A stretch of DNA of 64,000 bases from Coriobacteriia bacterium. GTDB taxonomy: Bacteria; Actinomycetota; Coriobacteriia; Anaerosomatales; Anaerosomataceae. The stretch is taken from the NCBI GenBank assembly GCA_030652115.1, contig JAUSBK010000003.1, forward strand, positions 1 to 64,000, in the 5' to 3' direction. Below, in pieces: positions 21,995 through 30,264 of this stretch. The position numbers and the translations under genes were made by a program. Each line of letters begins with the position of its first letter. Position 1 is the stretch's first letter. The notes beneath the pieces were generated by a model. The model did not search any database. It was not told the DNA's origin and saw only the letters and a list, made by a program, of their open reading frames with translations.

Positions 21995-23632
21995 CTACTG
22001 TCCGATCCAGAACGCCGGACCCTCGAAGTGGTACACGTTAGGCCACGTGGCGATCACCATGTCCGCCTCTTCGGCAGACGACGTATAGAAGTGAGAGCCA
22101 TTCGTCACGTTATAGAAGCGATAGACCGGCGTGCTGTTCGGCACGGGCGCCGGGTTCACCGAATACACTTGGCCATCGAGGGTGAAGATGTGCGGCCACG
22201 TTGCGATGATGGTGTTCGCCTCATCGAGCGATGCGGTATAGAAGTGACTCTTGCTCACCGTGTTGTAGAAGCGGTAGAGCGGCTGCGTGTTGTTCGCCGG
22301 GTTCATTCCGTACGCGATGCCCTCGTAGCGGAAGACGTTGGGCCACGTCGCGATCACCATGTCCGCCTCTTCGGCAGACGATGTGAAGAAGTGCGTGTTG
22401 TTGGTGAAGTTGTAGAAGCGGTACACCGGAGCCAACACGACCGGCGGCGCGGCCGGGGCGGTCACCGTGACGGTGTTCGACCGCGGGCTGATGTTGGTCG
22501 CAACGTCCTCGACGCGGACCTCGTAGGCGTACTCGACATCGTTCGTGAAGGTCGTGTCACTGTACGAGGTGGCCGCACCGTCCACCATTGCGATGCACTG
22601 CGACACCGGGGTGTAGGGCACCGGGTCAACGCTGGTGGGAACCTCCCAGCGGTAGATACGGTAACCGTCGACACCGGAGCCGCCTGAATCGTCAGTTGCA
22701 GCCGTCCAGGTTAGGTCGATGGACTGTCCATCGACCGCGACGGCGAGGTCATCGACGGCGTCCGGCGGCACGCTCTCGGTGGCGCCGAGGGCCACATCGG
22801 CGTCTGCCACAGTCGTGGTGAAGTCGTCGTAGCGGAGCACCCTGTGGACGTACACGTCGAAGAGGGTCGAGAGCGGGGCTGAGAGACGGTAGTCGCCCAG
22901 ATTCGTGCTCGTCGGGCCGTAGTTCTCGTCGTTGACGATACCGTTGGAGTCATCGTCAACGACATTCTCCTGTGCCTCCCAGAGAGCGTACAGGACCGAG
23001 AGTGCGCCGCTGCTCGGGTCACCGTTGGTGGTGGACGCATCGGACGCACGGATGGCGGCGCGCTTACCGTCAAGCGTGTCATTGTCCACACCGTTGTGGA
23101 CCCACGATCCCTGGGTCTTCGTGTCGAGCACGGTCACCTGCGGTACGACTGTCGGGTTGTAGGTCGTGCCGTCGCCGGTGGCAGAAAGTGCCACGTGGAT
23201 GTAGCGGGTTCCGGAGGCTGTTTCGTCACCGAACTTGGCGTAGACCCACGTGTTGCCGATCGAGCCGTCGGCTGAGACGCTCACGGTCGGGCAGTCGAAC
23301 CAGTCGTCACGTTCCTGCTCCCAATGGTTCGCGACCGGGTCGTAGGTGAACCCGCGATGCAAGCTGGTGTCCCAGGTGGTTCGGGAGTTGGTGTTTGCGA
23401 CGCGGATCTTCACGTAGTACGTGCCCTCCGGAAGACCGCTTCCTGCGGCTGCGGCGAACCGCACGCCGAACGGCGTGTGGTCGTTCAGTATGTACGTCGG
23501 CGACTCAACATAGCTCGGGGTGTAGTTGGCCGCGGCACCATACGCGGGAACCACGCTGAGCCCGCTCAAGATCATGATGGCCACGAGCAACACAGCCGCT
23601 GCCCGCGTCCTCCTGCCCACGTCTCGTCCCAT
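21995..23632 (-). CDS. Secreted surface protein with FN3 domain and DUF5648-type repeats
   Basis: The 545-residue product has a signal peptide (1-33), a beta-rich N-terminal region, one FN3-like domain (about 290-390) and three C-terminal repeats with YRFYN, HF(F/Y)T and ATWPN motifs ending FWIGQ. The tail is near-identical in pattern to that of the subtilisin at 13759 and the propeller at 40279. A strong ribosome binding site (AGGAGGGAG) precedes the ATG. It is the second gene of the regulator-led operon. Confidence 0.85.
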   Translation of the reverse strand: MGRDVGRRTRAAAVLLVAIMILSGLSVVPAYGAAANYTPSYVESPTYILNDHTPFGVRFAAAAGSGLPEGTYYVKIRVANTNSRTTWDTSLHRGFTYDPVANHWEQERDDWFDCPTVSVSADGSIGNTWVYAKFGDETASGTRYIHVALSATGDGTTYNPTVVPQVTVLDTKTQGSWVHNGVDNDTLDGKRAAIRASDASTTNGDPSSGALSVLYALWEAQENVVDDDSNGIVNDENYGPTSTNLGDYRLSAPLSTLFDVYVHRVLRYDDFTTTVADADVALGATESVPPDAVDDLAVAVDGQSIDLTWTAATDDSGGSGVDGYRIYRWEVPTSVDPVPYTPVSQCIAMVDGAATSYSDTTFTNDVEYAYEVRVEDVATNISPRSNTVTVTAPAAPPVVLAPVYRFYNFTNNTHFFTSSAEEADMVIATWPNVFRYEGIAYGMNPANNTQPLYRFYNTVSKSHFYTASLDEANTIIATWPHIFTLDGQVYSVNPAPVPNSTPVYRFYNVTNGSHFYTSSAEEADMVIATWPNVYHFEGPAFWIGQ

Positions 23633-23676
23633 GCCTTTCTCCCTCCTGTCTCGCGGCGCGCACGCCGCGCAAACCC

Positions 23677-24669
23677 CTAGGCGCAGAGCGCCTCTTCCCC
23701 TGTGTGCGACGCGTCGTAGCCGGCGAGCGCTCCAAGCGATCGCTTGAGCCGACGCGATGACAGGCTCTCGAGCAGCACGTTCACGGACTCCTCATCGAGC
23801 CGGTCACGGCGGATGACGAGGTCGTAGCGCTCCATGAACAGCGGCCTGAAGTGCAGGCCGAACCGCTCGGCCGATGCTCGCAGGCCGATACCCGCATCGG
23901 CCTCGCCTGCGGCGATGGCGGCGGCCACCGCCGTGTGTGTGCCGAAGGAGGTGTCGTACCCGGCGATCGCCTCGGCGGCGATGCCCTCGCGGCGCAGTCG
24001 TCCGTCGAGCCACACGCGCGTGCCCGAGCCGGCGTTGCGGTTGGCAAGACGGGCGCCACCCCCGGCGAGGTCGGCAAGCGCCTGCAATCCGCGCGGGTTG
24101 CCCGGCGCCGTTATGAGTCCCTGCTCGCGGTACGCAAGGGTGACTGCCGTGACCGGGATATCCGGGAACAGATGGCGCAAGAACGGTGTGTTGTACTCCT
24201 CGAGCTGATCGTCGAACAGATGGCATCCGGCCACGTCGCACAGGCCCTGCCGGAGCGCGATGAGCCCGTCGAGGCTCCCGATCGGAACGCTCACGAGACC
24301 CACATGTGCGCGTTCGACGTCGCTACCGAGCAGCTCGAGGCCCAGATCGTGGCTCCCCAGCGCAACGAGCGTGTGCGGCTCAGCGGACTCCGGCGTCACC
24401 AGAAGATGCGCCTCGAACGCCCCGAACGTGGCGGCGTAGTACTTCTCGGTGTAGTTGCGGACTGTCCGCTCTTCGACGAGCTCCACCAGCCGTGCCGCGA
24501 GCAGTACCTGCACGTGATGGCGCACCCAGGCAGGATGCTTGTCGATCCGTTCGCCGATCTGGGTCAGTGTCGCCGGGCGCGTCATGAGCATGCGCAGGAT
24601 GCCGAGGCGACGCGGATCCGCGATCGCCGCAAGCTGCTCGTGCCGGTCGAGAGCTTGGACCTGGGTCAT
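23677..24669 (-). CDS. ArsR-type HTH regulator with PBP_like ligand domain (ModE-related)
   Basis: Residues 1-90 form a winged helix of the ArsR type (DPRRLGILRMLMTRPATLTQIGERID-like, split). Residues 180-310 match the PBP_like domain: NRNAGSGTRVWLD, GYDTSFGTHTAVAAAIA, GEADAGIG and ERYDLVI. That domain is found in regulators and MoeA fusions linked to molybdate or tungstate. ATG 24669 is preferred to a GTG at 24678 because the GTG overlaps the ribosome binding site. The gene leads the operon running to 17464, and a tandem operator lies just upstream, so autoregulation is likely. Confidence 0.8.
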   Translation of the reverse strand: MTQVQALDRHEQLAAIADPRRLGILRMLMTRPATLTQIGERIDKHPAWVRHHVQVLLAARLVELVEERTVRNYTEKYYAATFGAFEAHLLVTPESAEPHTLVALGSHDLGLELLGSDVERAHVGLVSVPIGSLDGLIALRQGLCDVAGCHLFDDQLEEYNTPFLRHLFPDIPVTAVTLAYREQGLITAPGNPRGLQALADLAGGGARLANRNAGSGTRVWLDGRLRREGIAAEAIAGYDTSFGTHTAVAAAIAAGEADAGIGLRASAERFGLHFRPLFMERYDLVIRRDRLDEESVNVLLESLSSRRLKRSLGALAGYDASHTGEEALCA

Positions 24670-24679
24670 GGAGGCCACC

Positions 24680-24703
24680 TTAAGGTAGTCCTTAGAGTAG
24701 TCC
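24680..24703. promoter_or_regulatory. Tandem 12-bp operator upstream of PBP_like regulator
   Basis: TTAAGGTAGTCC (24680-24691) is followed directly by TTAGAGTAGTCC (24692-24703), identical at 10 of 12 positions. The pair sits between the predicted -10 and the start codon, as expected for repression by the encoded regulator. Confidence 0.6.
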
Positions 24704-24705
24704 CC

Positions 24706-24734
24706 AGAATAGACAGTCGGCGTGCGCGCGACAA
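24706..24734 (-). promoter_or_regulatory. Promoter of regulator-led operon (TTGTCG-17-TATTCT)
   Basis: On the minus strand TTGTCG (24729-24734) and TATTCT (24706-24711) are 17 nt apart. Transcription would start about at 24699, inside the tandem operator. Confidence 0.5.
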
Positions 24735-24812
24735 GCCGAGGCGCTTTGAGTCCTCCGATGGCGGAGCCGCAGACCCACGGAGCGCGCCGGTGCCTGCATG
24801 CGCTCTGCCTGC

Positions 24813-24818
24813 TAGAAT
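24813..24818 (+). promoter_or_regulatory. -10 element (TAGAAT) of tRNA-Val
   Basis: TAGAAT lies 37 nt before the tRNA-Val gene. A weak -35 (TGCCTG, 24791-24796) is 16 nt upstream. The same -10 hexamer precedes tRNA-Asp. Confidence 0.45.
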
Positions 24819-24855
24819 GTGCTTCGTTGCGCGACCGCAGGCCGCAGCAGCGATC

Positions 24856-24930
24856 GGGCGATTAACTCAGCGGGAGAGTGCCTCCCTTACAAGGAGGAAG
24901 TCGGGGGTTCAAATCCCTCATCGCCCACCA
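24856..24930 (+). tRNA. tRNA-Val (anticodon TAC)
   Basis: The cloverleaf closes: acceptor GGGCGAT/ATCGCCC, D-arm with AGCGGGA loop, anticodon arm CCTCC-CTTACAA-GGAGG giving TAC, T-arm GGGGG-TTCAAAT-CCCTC (one G-T pair), discriminator A and encoded CCA. Confidence 0.95.
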
Positions 24931-24939
24931 ACTACGATC

Positions 24940-24975
24940 GAGCCCCGCCATCCTCACGTCCGGATGACGGGGCTC
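24940..24975. terminator. Hairpin between tRNA-Val and cytochrome gene
   Basis: GAGCCCCG (24940-24947) pairs with CGGGGCTC (24968-24975), with additional ATC/GAT pairing inside. It lies between convergent transcripts and probably ends both; there is no strong T run. Confidence 0.55.
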
Positions 24976-24997
24976 GTGTGTGTCGGGCTTCGCGTCG

Positions 24998-26176
24998 CTA
25001 CTGGCCGGCCTGCTCCTGTACGAAGCGCGCGGCAGCCTGGGCACCGCTCACGTGGCACACCGCGCAGTACTTGGGGTCGTGGCAGTCGAAGCAGGCCTGC
25101 GCTCCGCCGGACTCCACCGCGTCGAAGTGCTGCTCGATCCACGGCCGTTCCGGCGTGCCCTGCGGGTGATGGCAGGCGTTGCAGAAGTTCGTGCCCGCCG
25201 CCTCGGCCTCGCTCCGTGCGTGGCAGTTCGCGCACGCTTCGGGGTTGGCGCGTCCAGCATCGCCATGGTCGGTCACGAACTCGGCCGGGTGTGGGATCTC
25301 AAGGCCGTGGCAGTCGGTGCAGAACTGCTTCGCGTGGCACGTGAAGCAGGTGTTCACCGACTGCTCGTAGCCCATGTCGAGCGTCTCGTTCTCCTCGATC
25401 TCGTGCAAGCCCTCGGCCCACACCACCGCTCCGGCGACCCGCGAGGCTTCATCGGAGGCCGCCGCGGCGTGACCGCCGCTCTCGCCGTACTCCGCATACC
25501 ACCCGACCGCATCGTGGCTCGGTGGCACGAGGTCGAAGTCCGCCGGATGGCATGCGGCGCACGTGCCGGGAGCGAGCGCACCCGCCTCCAGGCTGTGGCA
25601 GCGGAAGCACGCGTCCATGCCCATCCAGTTCTCGTGCTTGCGGTCGCCCTCGAGCACGTACTCGATGTCCTCTTCGGGATGCGCGACCCGGTTGTGGCAC
25701 GACACGCAGGTCACGCCTTCGGCGGCATGCACCTCATGGTCCATGATGATGCCTGCCGAGGGGTTCACCACGCGGTTCTCCATCGTGTGGCACTGCGTGC
25801 ACTGCTCCTCGGGCATCGCGAAGGAGACCGAATGGTTCTCGTTCATCGGCAGATGGAACGTGCCGAGGATCGTGGGGATCAGATCGGGCGCGACCTCGAT
25901 CTTCATCAGGATGAAGGTGAGCGGGCTTCCGTTCACCGGCTCGTGGCACGCGATGCATGAGACCTTCACGTGTGTGCCTGCGTTGTACGTGAGCGTGTTG
26001 TCGTAGTGCACCACGTGGCACGCTTCGGTGCAGAACCACTGGGTTGAGGTGCCCACGACGCTTGCCCCGGTGAGTATCGCCAGCGCGATGAGCGCGACTC
26101 CGGTCCAGACCATCGCCCGGGGCCGCTTCGCGGAATCCGTGAACAGCGCCTTGAGCCTGGAGACCATCTGAGACAC
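24998..26176 (-). CDS. Membrane-anchored dodecahaem cytochrome c, NapC/NirT-type
   Basis: The 392-residue protein has one N-terminal membrane helix (about 22-44). It has eleven CxxCH motifs plus one CxxxCH (CTEACH) immediately after the helix, so twelve covalent haems are expected. The first part resembles the NapC/NrfH quinol-oxidising tetrahaem module (FCTEACH, CIACHEP). The extra C-terminal haems make it much longer than the usual 170-200 residues, like a fused quinol dehydrogenase and electron conduit. No terminal reductase gene is adjacent. It probably passes electrons from menaquinol to an external acceptor. Confidence 0.88.
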   Translation of the reverse strand: MSQMVSRLKALFTDSAKRPRAMVWTGVALIALAILTGASVVGTSTQWFCTEACHVVHYDNTLTYNAGTHVKVSCIACHEPVNGSPLTFILMKIEVAPDLIPTILGTFHLPMNENHSVSFAMPEEQCTQCHTMENRVVNPSAGIIMDHEVHAAEGVTCVSCHNRVAHPEEDIEYVLEGDRKHENWMGMDACFRCHSLEAGALAPGTCAACHPADFDLVPPSHDAVGWYAEYGESGGHAAAASDEASRVAGAVVWAEGLHEIEENETLDMGYEQSVNTCFTCHAKQFCTDCHGLEIPHPAEFVTDHGDAGRANPEACANCHARSEAEAAGTNFCNACHHPQGTPERPWIEQHFDAVESGGAQACFDCHDPKYCAVCHVSGAQAAARFVQEQAGQ

Positions 26177-26293
26177 CGCCTTGCGAGTCGTCGGACACCA
26201 TCAGTGTAGCGAATCGGGCGGCCGGCTCTGCAGGGATGGTGCGAGCGGGGTCGTATTGAGTGTGAGGCCTCCAACTTGCGAAGGGTCGCCCGC

Positions 26294-27001
26294 ATGCTGG
26301 CGCTTGCACTCGGTCTCATCAGTTTCGTCGGCATCGTCCTCCTCACGGCGGCGTGGGACCGGATCGGCCTCGGTCTCCTCTTCTCGTCGAGCGTCGACGG
26401 AGTGGCCGACGCGCGCCTTGCCGAGTCGGCGCTGGGCATCCCGCCGCTGTATGTGGTCGCCTGCGCGGTGGCCGGGGCGGGCACCATCATCGGGCTGGCG
26501 GACTGCGGGACGGCGGCGCGATGGGGGGCCGGGGTCCTGGTCGCATCATTCCTGCTGTTGACCCTCTGGGACATGCGACGGCGGCGCGGAACGCTGGCGG
26601 TCTACATCCGGCTTCGTCGTGCTGAGATCGGTTTCGAGCCGCGGGGCGACGTCATCGAGGTCCCCAAGCTCGTGTTCCTCGTGATGAACCAACCCACACC
26701 GCTCGTTTGGCTGCTCACCGCGGCGGTGCTCGCGGCACTGGGGGCGGCGCTCTTCCCGGTCGAATCCTGGGCGGGGATGCTGCCGCTCATCGTATTGTCG
26801 GCGGCGCTGGTATGGCTGTGGCTGCGCAATCGCCGCAGTCCCTGGGAGCCGCTCGCGCGGCGGCTCCGGTGGCTGAGCCTGCGCAGCGGCGAGCGCCTCG
26901 TCGAGTTGCTTCAGCATGCGCTCGATCTCGATCCCGAGGTGACGCTGCTCCGGGCGGCGGCGGACGCAGCGGTCGCGCGCTTCATGGCGAAGGACCACTA
27001 G
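26294..27001 (+). CDS. Hypothetical multi-pass membrane protein
   Basis: A 235-residue protein with four likely membrane helices (about 1-22, 50-75, 80-98 and 140-185 as a pair) and a basic C-terminal cytoplasmic part. The ATG at 26294 is preferred because AAGGG lies 8 nt upstream; an in-frame TTG at 26276 is the alternative. The gene is divergent from the dodecahaem cytochrome. No family is recognised. Confidence 0.65.
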   Translation: MLALALGLISFVGIVLLTAAWDRIGLGLLFSSSVDGVADARLAESALGIPPLYVVACAVAGAGTIIGLADCGTAARWGAGVLVASFLLLTLWDMRRRRGTLAVYIRLRRAEIGFEPRGDVIEVPKLVFLVMNQPTPLVWLLTAAVLAALGAALFPVESWAGMLPLIVLSAALVWLWLRNRRSPWEPLARRLRWLSLRSGERLVELLQHALDLDPEVTLLRAAADAAVARFMAKDH

Positions 27002-27154
27002 CCGCAGCGAAGTGCGGGCCTTGTGAACGTGACGCCATTCACAAGCTTTCCTCAGGCTTACTCGGGCTTCCTTATTCACGCAGGGACTTCGTGCATGGCA
27101 GCGAATACTGCACTCACAAACCCCGGTAACATTGCACGAATGGGAGCCGTTCCG

Positions 27155-27535
27155 ATGATCAGACGCGCCGTGAACGATGAGACCCTGGGAAGACGCTTGC
27201 ACGAGGTGAATCGCCAGCGTGCGGTGGACCGCGCGATCGAGCGTCTGCGGCATGGCCTGAAGGCCGATTGGCACTACCTCACCCTCGACGACATCGGCAA
27301 CCTGCGCTGGCTGTTCGGCGAGTTGTGGGCCACGCGCGATCGCGAGGAGTGGGAGGGCCTGCACTTCAGCAAGCTCGACCTCGATCGGGCACGACACCTG
27401 GTGAGCGTGGGCGACCGGCTGCGCCGCCATGGCACGAACCGGATGAACGCGCTCGAAAGCGCGGTCGAGATCATCACCACGCCATCACCGGTCGCGTCCA
27501 TGATCGCCTCGGACCTGACCTTCGCGAGGTCCTAA
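27155..27535 (+). CDS. Hypothetical protein, helical, basic
   Basis: A 126-residue soluble, basic, mostly helical protein (MIRRAVNDETLGRRLHEVN start). GGGAGC precedes the ATG at 27155 at good spacing; an in-frame ATG at 27140 is possible. No motif is recognised. The product ends shortly before a strong GC hairpin. Confidence 0.5.
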   Translation: MIRRAVNDETLGRRLHEVNRQRAVDRAIERLRHGLKADWHYLTLDDIGNLRWLFGELWATRDREEWEGLHFSKLDLDRARHLVSVGDRLRRHGTNRMNALESAVEIITTPSPVASMIASDLTFARS

Positions 27536-27564
27536 CCCGAGCACAAAACCGGCTGTTCTACTGC

Positions 27565-27601
27565 CCGGCCCGTCGCTGGTCTGCCGCCGGCGGCGGGCCG
27601 G
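27565..27601. terminator. Bidirectional hairpin between convergent genes
   Basis: CCGGCCCG (27565-27572) pairs with CGGGCCGG (27594-27601), with further GC pairing inside. It separates the hypothetical gene ending at 27535 from the CDF gene ending at 27614. Confidence 0.5.
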
Positions 27602-27613
27602 CGTGCGCTCGCG

Positions 27614-28579
27614 CTATCTCTCTGCAGGTTGCGCATCCGCAGCTGATGCGACCCGCACGACCGGCAGCGACTCTGCCTCGATGTACACGCGGGTGCATTC
27701 GGGGTAGGCGTCCAGGAGGTCGGCCTCGATGCGACGGATGGATTCGTGCATCTCCTCGGCGGTGATTCCCGACTTGAATGCCACACCTAGGTTCACGAGC
27801 AGCTCGTAGGGCCCCATGTACATCGTGAGGATGTCGCCGGCCCGGTCCACTGCCGGATCGGACTCCACGCGACGCTTGATGTCAGCGAGCGTCTTGGCGT
27901 CCACGCCCTCGCCGAGCAGTAGGCCTTTAGTCTCGAACGCCAGGACGAAGGCGACCGACATCAGCAGGAGACCGATCGCGATGGACGCCGCACCGTCGAG
28001 GTACGGATTCTTGAGGAGGTGGCCGAAGAAGACGCCGAGGAACGCGAAGACCAGGCCGAGCATCGCAGCGCTGTCCTCGAGCACGACCGTGTACAGGCTC
28101 GGGTCCTTCGACTCTTTGATGAACTGCCACGAACTGCGCGTGCCTTTGGCCTTCCAGAACTGCCTGATAGCCACCGAGAACGACCAGCCTTCCACGAGCA
28201 GCGCGATGCCGAGGACGATGTAGTTGACGGTGGGGTCCGAGTGAACGGCTGCGGGAGCGACATGGCGGATGTGCGACACACCCTCGTACAGCGACATGCC
28301 GCCGCCGATACCGAAGATGGAGACCGAGACCACGAGCGTCCAGAAATAGAGCGCCTTGCCGTGCCCGAAGGGATGACCCTCGTCGGCAGGGATCTTCGCC
28401 CGCTTCATGCCGAGCAGCAGGAGGCCGCCGTTACCGGTGTCCACGAGCGAGTGGATACCCTCGGAGATCATCGCCGAGGACCCCGTGATGGCGGCCGCCA
28501 CGAACTTGATGATCGCGATGATCAGGTTGGCGAACACCGCCGCGATGACTGCACCCTTGGACTCTCCGTGGCCTGCCAT
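27614..28579 (-). CDS. Cation diffusion facilitator (CDF) family transporter
   Basis: The 321-residue protein has the CDF layout: six membrane helices, a first-helix motif SEGIHSLVDTGNG and GHPFGHGKA, and a second metal site motif EDSAAMLG. A cytoplasmic C-terminal domain of about 90 residues follows. It belongs to the longer group with sequence similar to FieF/ZitB-like exporters of Zn, Fe or Mn. The metal cannot be fixed from the sequence. Metal-proton antiport in the cytoplasmic membrane is expected. Confidence 0.9.
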   Translation of the reverse strand: MAGHGESKGAVIAAVFANLIIAIIKFVAAAITGSSAMISEGIHSLVDTGNGGLLLLGMKRAKIPADEGHPFGHGKALYFWTLVVSVSIFGIGGGMSLYEGVSHIRHVAPAAVHSDPTVNYIVLGIALLVEGWSFSVAIRQFWKAKGTRSSWQFIKESKDPSLYTVVLEDSAAMLGLVFAFLGVFFGHLLKNPYLDGAASIAIGLLLMSVAFVLAFETKGLLLGEGVDAKTLADIKRRVESDPAVDRAGDILTMYMGPYELLVNLGVAFKSGITAEEMHESIRRIEADLLDAYPECTRVYIEAESLPVVRVASAADAQPAER

Positions 28580-28747
28580 GCGTGTCCTCTCGTTCGCGAA
28601 AGTCTGGCGTGCGAGCGATCCTGCCGAGCGCGACTACCGTCGCCAGGGGTGTGTACAGTTCGACCATGATACCGCTCGGCCAGTCGGCGCGCGTGACGTA
28701 CGATGGCAGTGACGATGTCGTCGCTCTCGGGCAGGCAGGTACCTACC

Positions 28748-29167
28748 ATGTACGCGTTCCGCATAGTGTGCGTCCTCGCAGCCACATGCCTCCTCACGGC
28801 TTGTGGCCCCGAGCCCGGGCCGACGGTGTCCCTCAATGGCGTCACCATCGACGTGATAGTGGCCGACGATGCCGAGGAACTCTCGCGCGGCTTGCAGGGC
28901 TACGATCCGCTCGACGAGGGCGAGGGCATGCTCTTCGTGTTCGACGACGTGGCCCCCCGCACCTTCGCGATGAAGGAGGTCTCGTTCCCCATCGACGTGC
29001 TGTTCGTCGCCGAGGACGGAACGGTGAGCGCGATAGAGCCGCTCGATCCGGGCGACATGCGTCTGGTGACGAGCCCGTCGCCGAGTCCCTACGCCGTGGA
29101 GCTACCGCAGGGATGGGCGGCGGAGAACGGCATCGTGATCGGCGACCGCTTCGATTACCGCCCGTAG
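28748..29167 (+). CDS. DUF192 lipoprotein
   Basis: The 139-residue product has a signal peptide ending LLTAC (lipobox) and the DUF192 pattern: LSRGLQGYDPL, EGMLFVFDDVAPRTFAMKEV split by the key F-x-M-K-x(V/T), PIDVLFV and a C-terminal GxxxGD. The family is a small beta-barrel of unknown role; many members are secreted. The ATG at 28748 is chosen because it starts the signal peptide. Confidence 0.85.
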   Translation: MYAFRIVCVLAATCLLTACGPEPGPTVSLNGVTIDVIVADDAEELSRGLQGYDPLDEGEGMLFVFDDVAPRTFAMKEVSFPIDVLFVAEDGTVSAIEPLDPGDMRLVTSPSPSPYAVELPQGWAAENGIVIGDRFDYRP

Positions 29168-29430
29168 CCAGCTACAGCTGCACGTGCGGGTGTGCGCGGA
29201 AGATGCGCTTCGGGGGGCGTAGACGCATCGAGGAGACGGAGCAGACCGCCGGGCGCTGGAGCCAGACGATGCCGTGCCGGCGCGCGCGCAGGATGAGGCG
29301 TCTTGGCTGTGACAGGGGTGAGAAAGGCACCTGGCCGGTGGCGGTTCCGCTGAGCCGGCGGGCCGGGCGGGGATATCGCAACATAGTGTGCCCCATCGGA
29401 ACGCACTATACAGCATCCGGTGGGATTACG
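29168..29430. other. Intergenic stretch without recognisable gene
   Basis: Between the DUF192 stop and the DUF5677-like stop (convergent genes) I see no convincing coding frame. Several basic, low-complexity frames on both strands look like chance. Confidence 0.4.
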
Positions 29431-30177
29431 TCACTCCAGAGAGTCAGGCCGCGCGCCGAGGTGCAGCCCGCATGCTTCGTGTGCCTTACGCTCCGCTTCC
29501 TCGAGGGGTCCGATCTCGACATCCACGCCCAGAGCGTGGACCCTGTCGGCGGTCGTGAGTGCGGCAGTGACCGCGTTGCATGCCGTGATCGCCACCTGGC
29601 TCGGAGAGGGCTGGAACAGCGGTTCGGCCGTCCCGTCGGGGTGGATGTGCACGTACATTCCGCTTGACGACGTATTGCCGTGCGCCCTGTCCGACAGGAT
29701 CGGATACACGTAGCCGAGGTACTCGAGCAGGCCGGGGACGACGGTGTCGGCGCGTTCGGCCATGGCGTTGAAGCTGAGCCGAGTCCACCGCTCGTAGCGT
29801 GGCTTGTCCACGCGCTCCGGGGCCTCTTCACCGGCGAATGCCGCCACGAGTTCGCCGAAGCTCGGCAGGCGCCGATTCTCGAAGCTGAGCCACTTGTGCG
29901 AGAGCGTTTCCGGCTCGGTGGAGATGTAGCTCACGGTGACCATGTCCTCCACCATTGCGCGCAGGATCGTCTGCGCCTCGGGTGCCCAGCCGGCCTCGCA
30001 CAGCGTGATCACGGCGGCGAGATTGCGCGTGCACCGGATGAGGAAGAGCGAGCCGAGGAAGGCCGGAGCCGAATTGTCGAGGGAGAGGCCTGCCTCGAGC
30101 GGCGCACGCAGCGAACCGAGTGCGGCCTGCGCCTCGGCGAGCACCGTCGCGCGAGTGCTCTCGTCGTGGGGTGAGAT
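29431..30177 (-). CDS. DUF5677-like protein with possible ATC start
   Basis: A mainly helical 248-residue protein. The pattern LFLIRCTRNLAAVITLCEAGWAPEAQ, then LRAMVEDMV and a later SDRAHGN, fits DUF5677-type proteins of unknown function. A perfect ribosome binding site AAGGAGG is followed after 6 nt by ATC, not ATG, in the right frame. In-frame TTG (30225) and GTG codons lack such a site. Either ATC is used as a rare start or a base differs here. Confidence 0.65.
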   Translation of the reverse strand: MSPHDESTRATVLAEAQAALGSLRAPLEAGLSLDNSAPAFLGSLFLIRCTRNLAAVITLCEAGWAPEAQTILRAMVEDMVTVSYISTEPETLSHKWLSFENRRLPSFGELVAAFAGEEAPERVDKPRYERWTRLSFNAMAERADTVVPGLLEYLGYVYPILSDRAHGNTSSSGMYVHIHPDGTAEPLFQPSPSQVAITACNAVTAALTTADRVHALGVDVEIGPLEEAERKAHEACGLHLGARPDSLE

Positions 30178-30264
30178 GGTGCGCCTCCTTGTCGGGCGTG
30201 AACGTTGGAGCCATGATACCCTCAACTGCCGTCCGGCAGCCCCCTGTGCGAGGAGCTACACCCC

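Noticed and set aside
20927-22687. 586-codon plus-strand frame
   Set aside because: It lies antisense to three coupled minus-strand genes and contains no recognisable domain; codon use is that of a shadow frame.
23851-25344. 497-codon plus-strand frame spanning the regulator and tRNA-Val
   Set aside because: It runs through an intact tRNA gene and opposite the HTH/PBP_like gene and a cytochrome gene, so it cannot be a normal gene.
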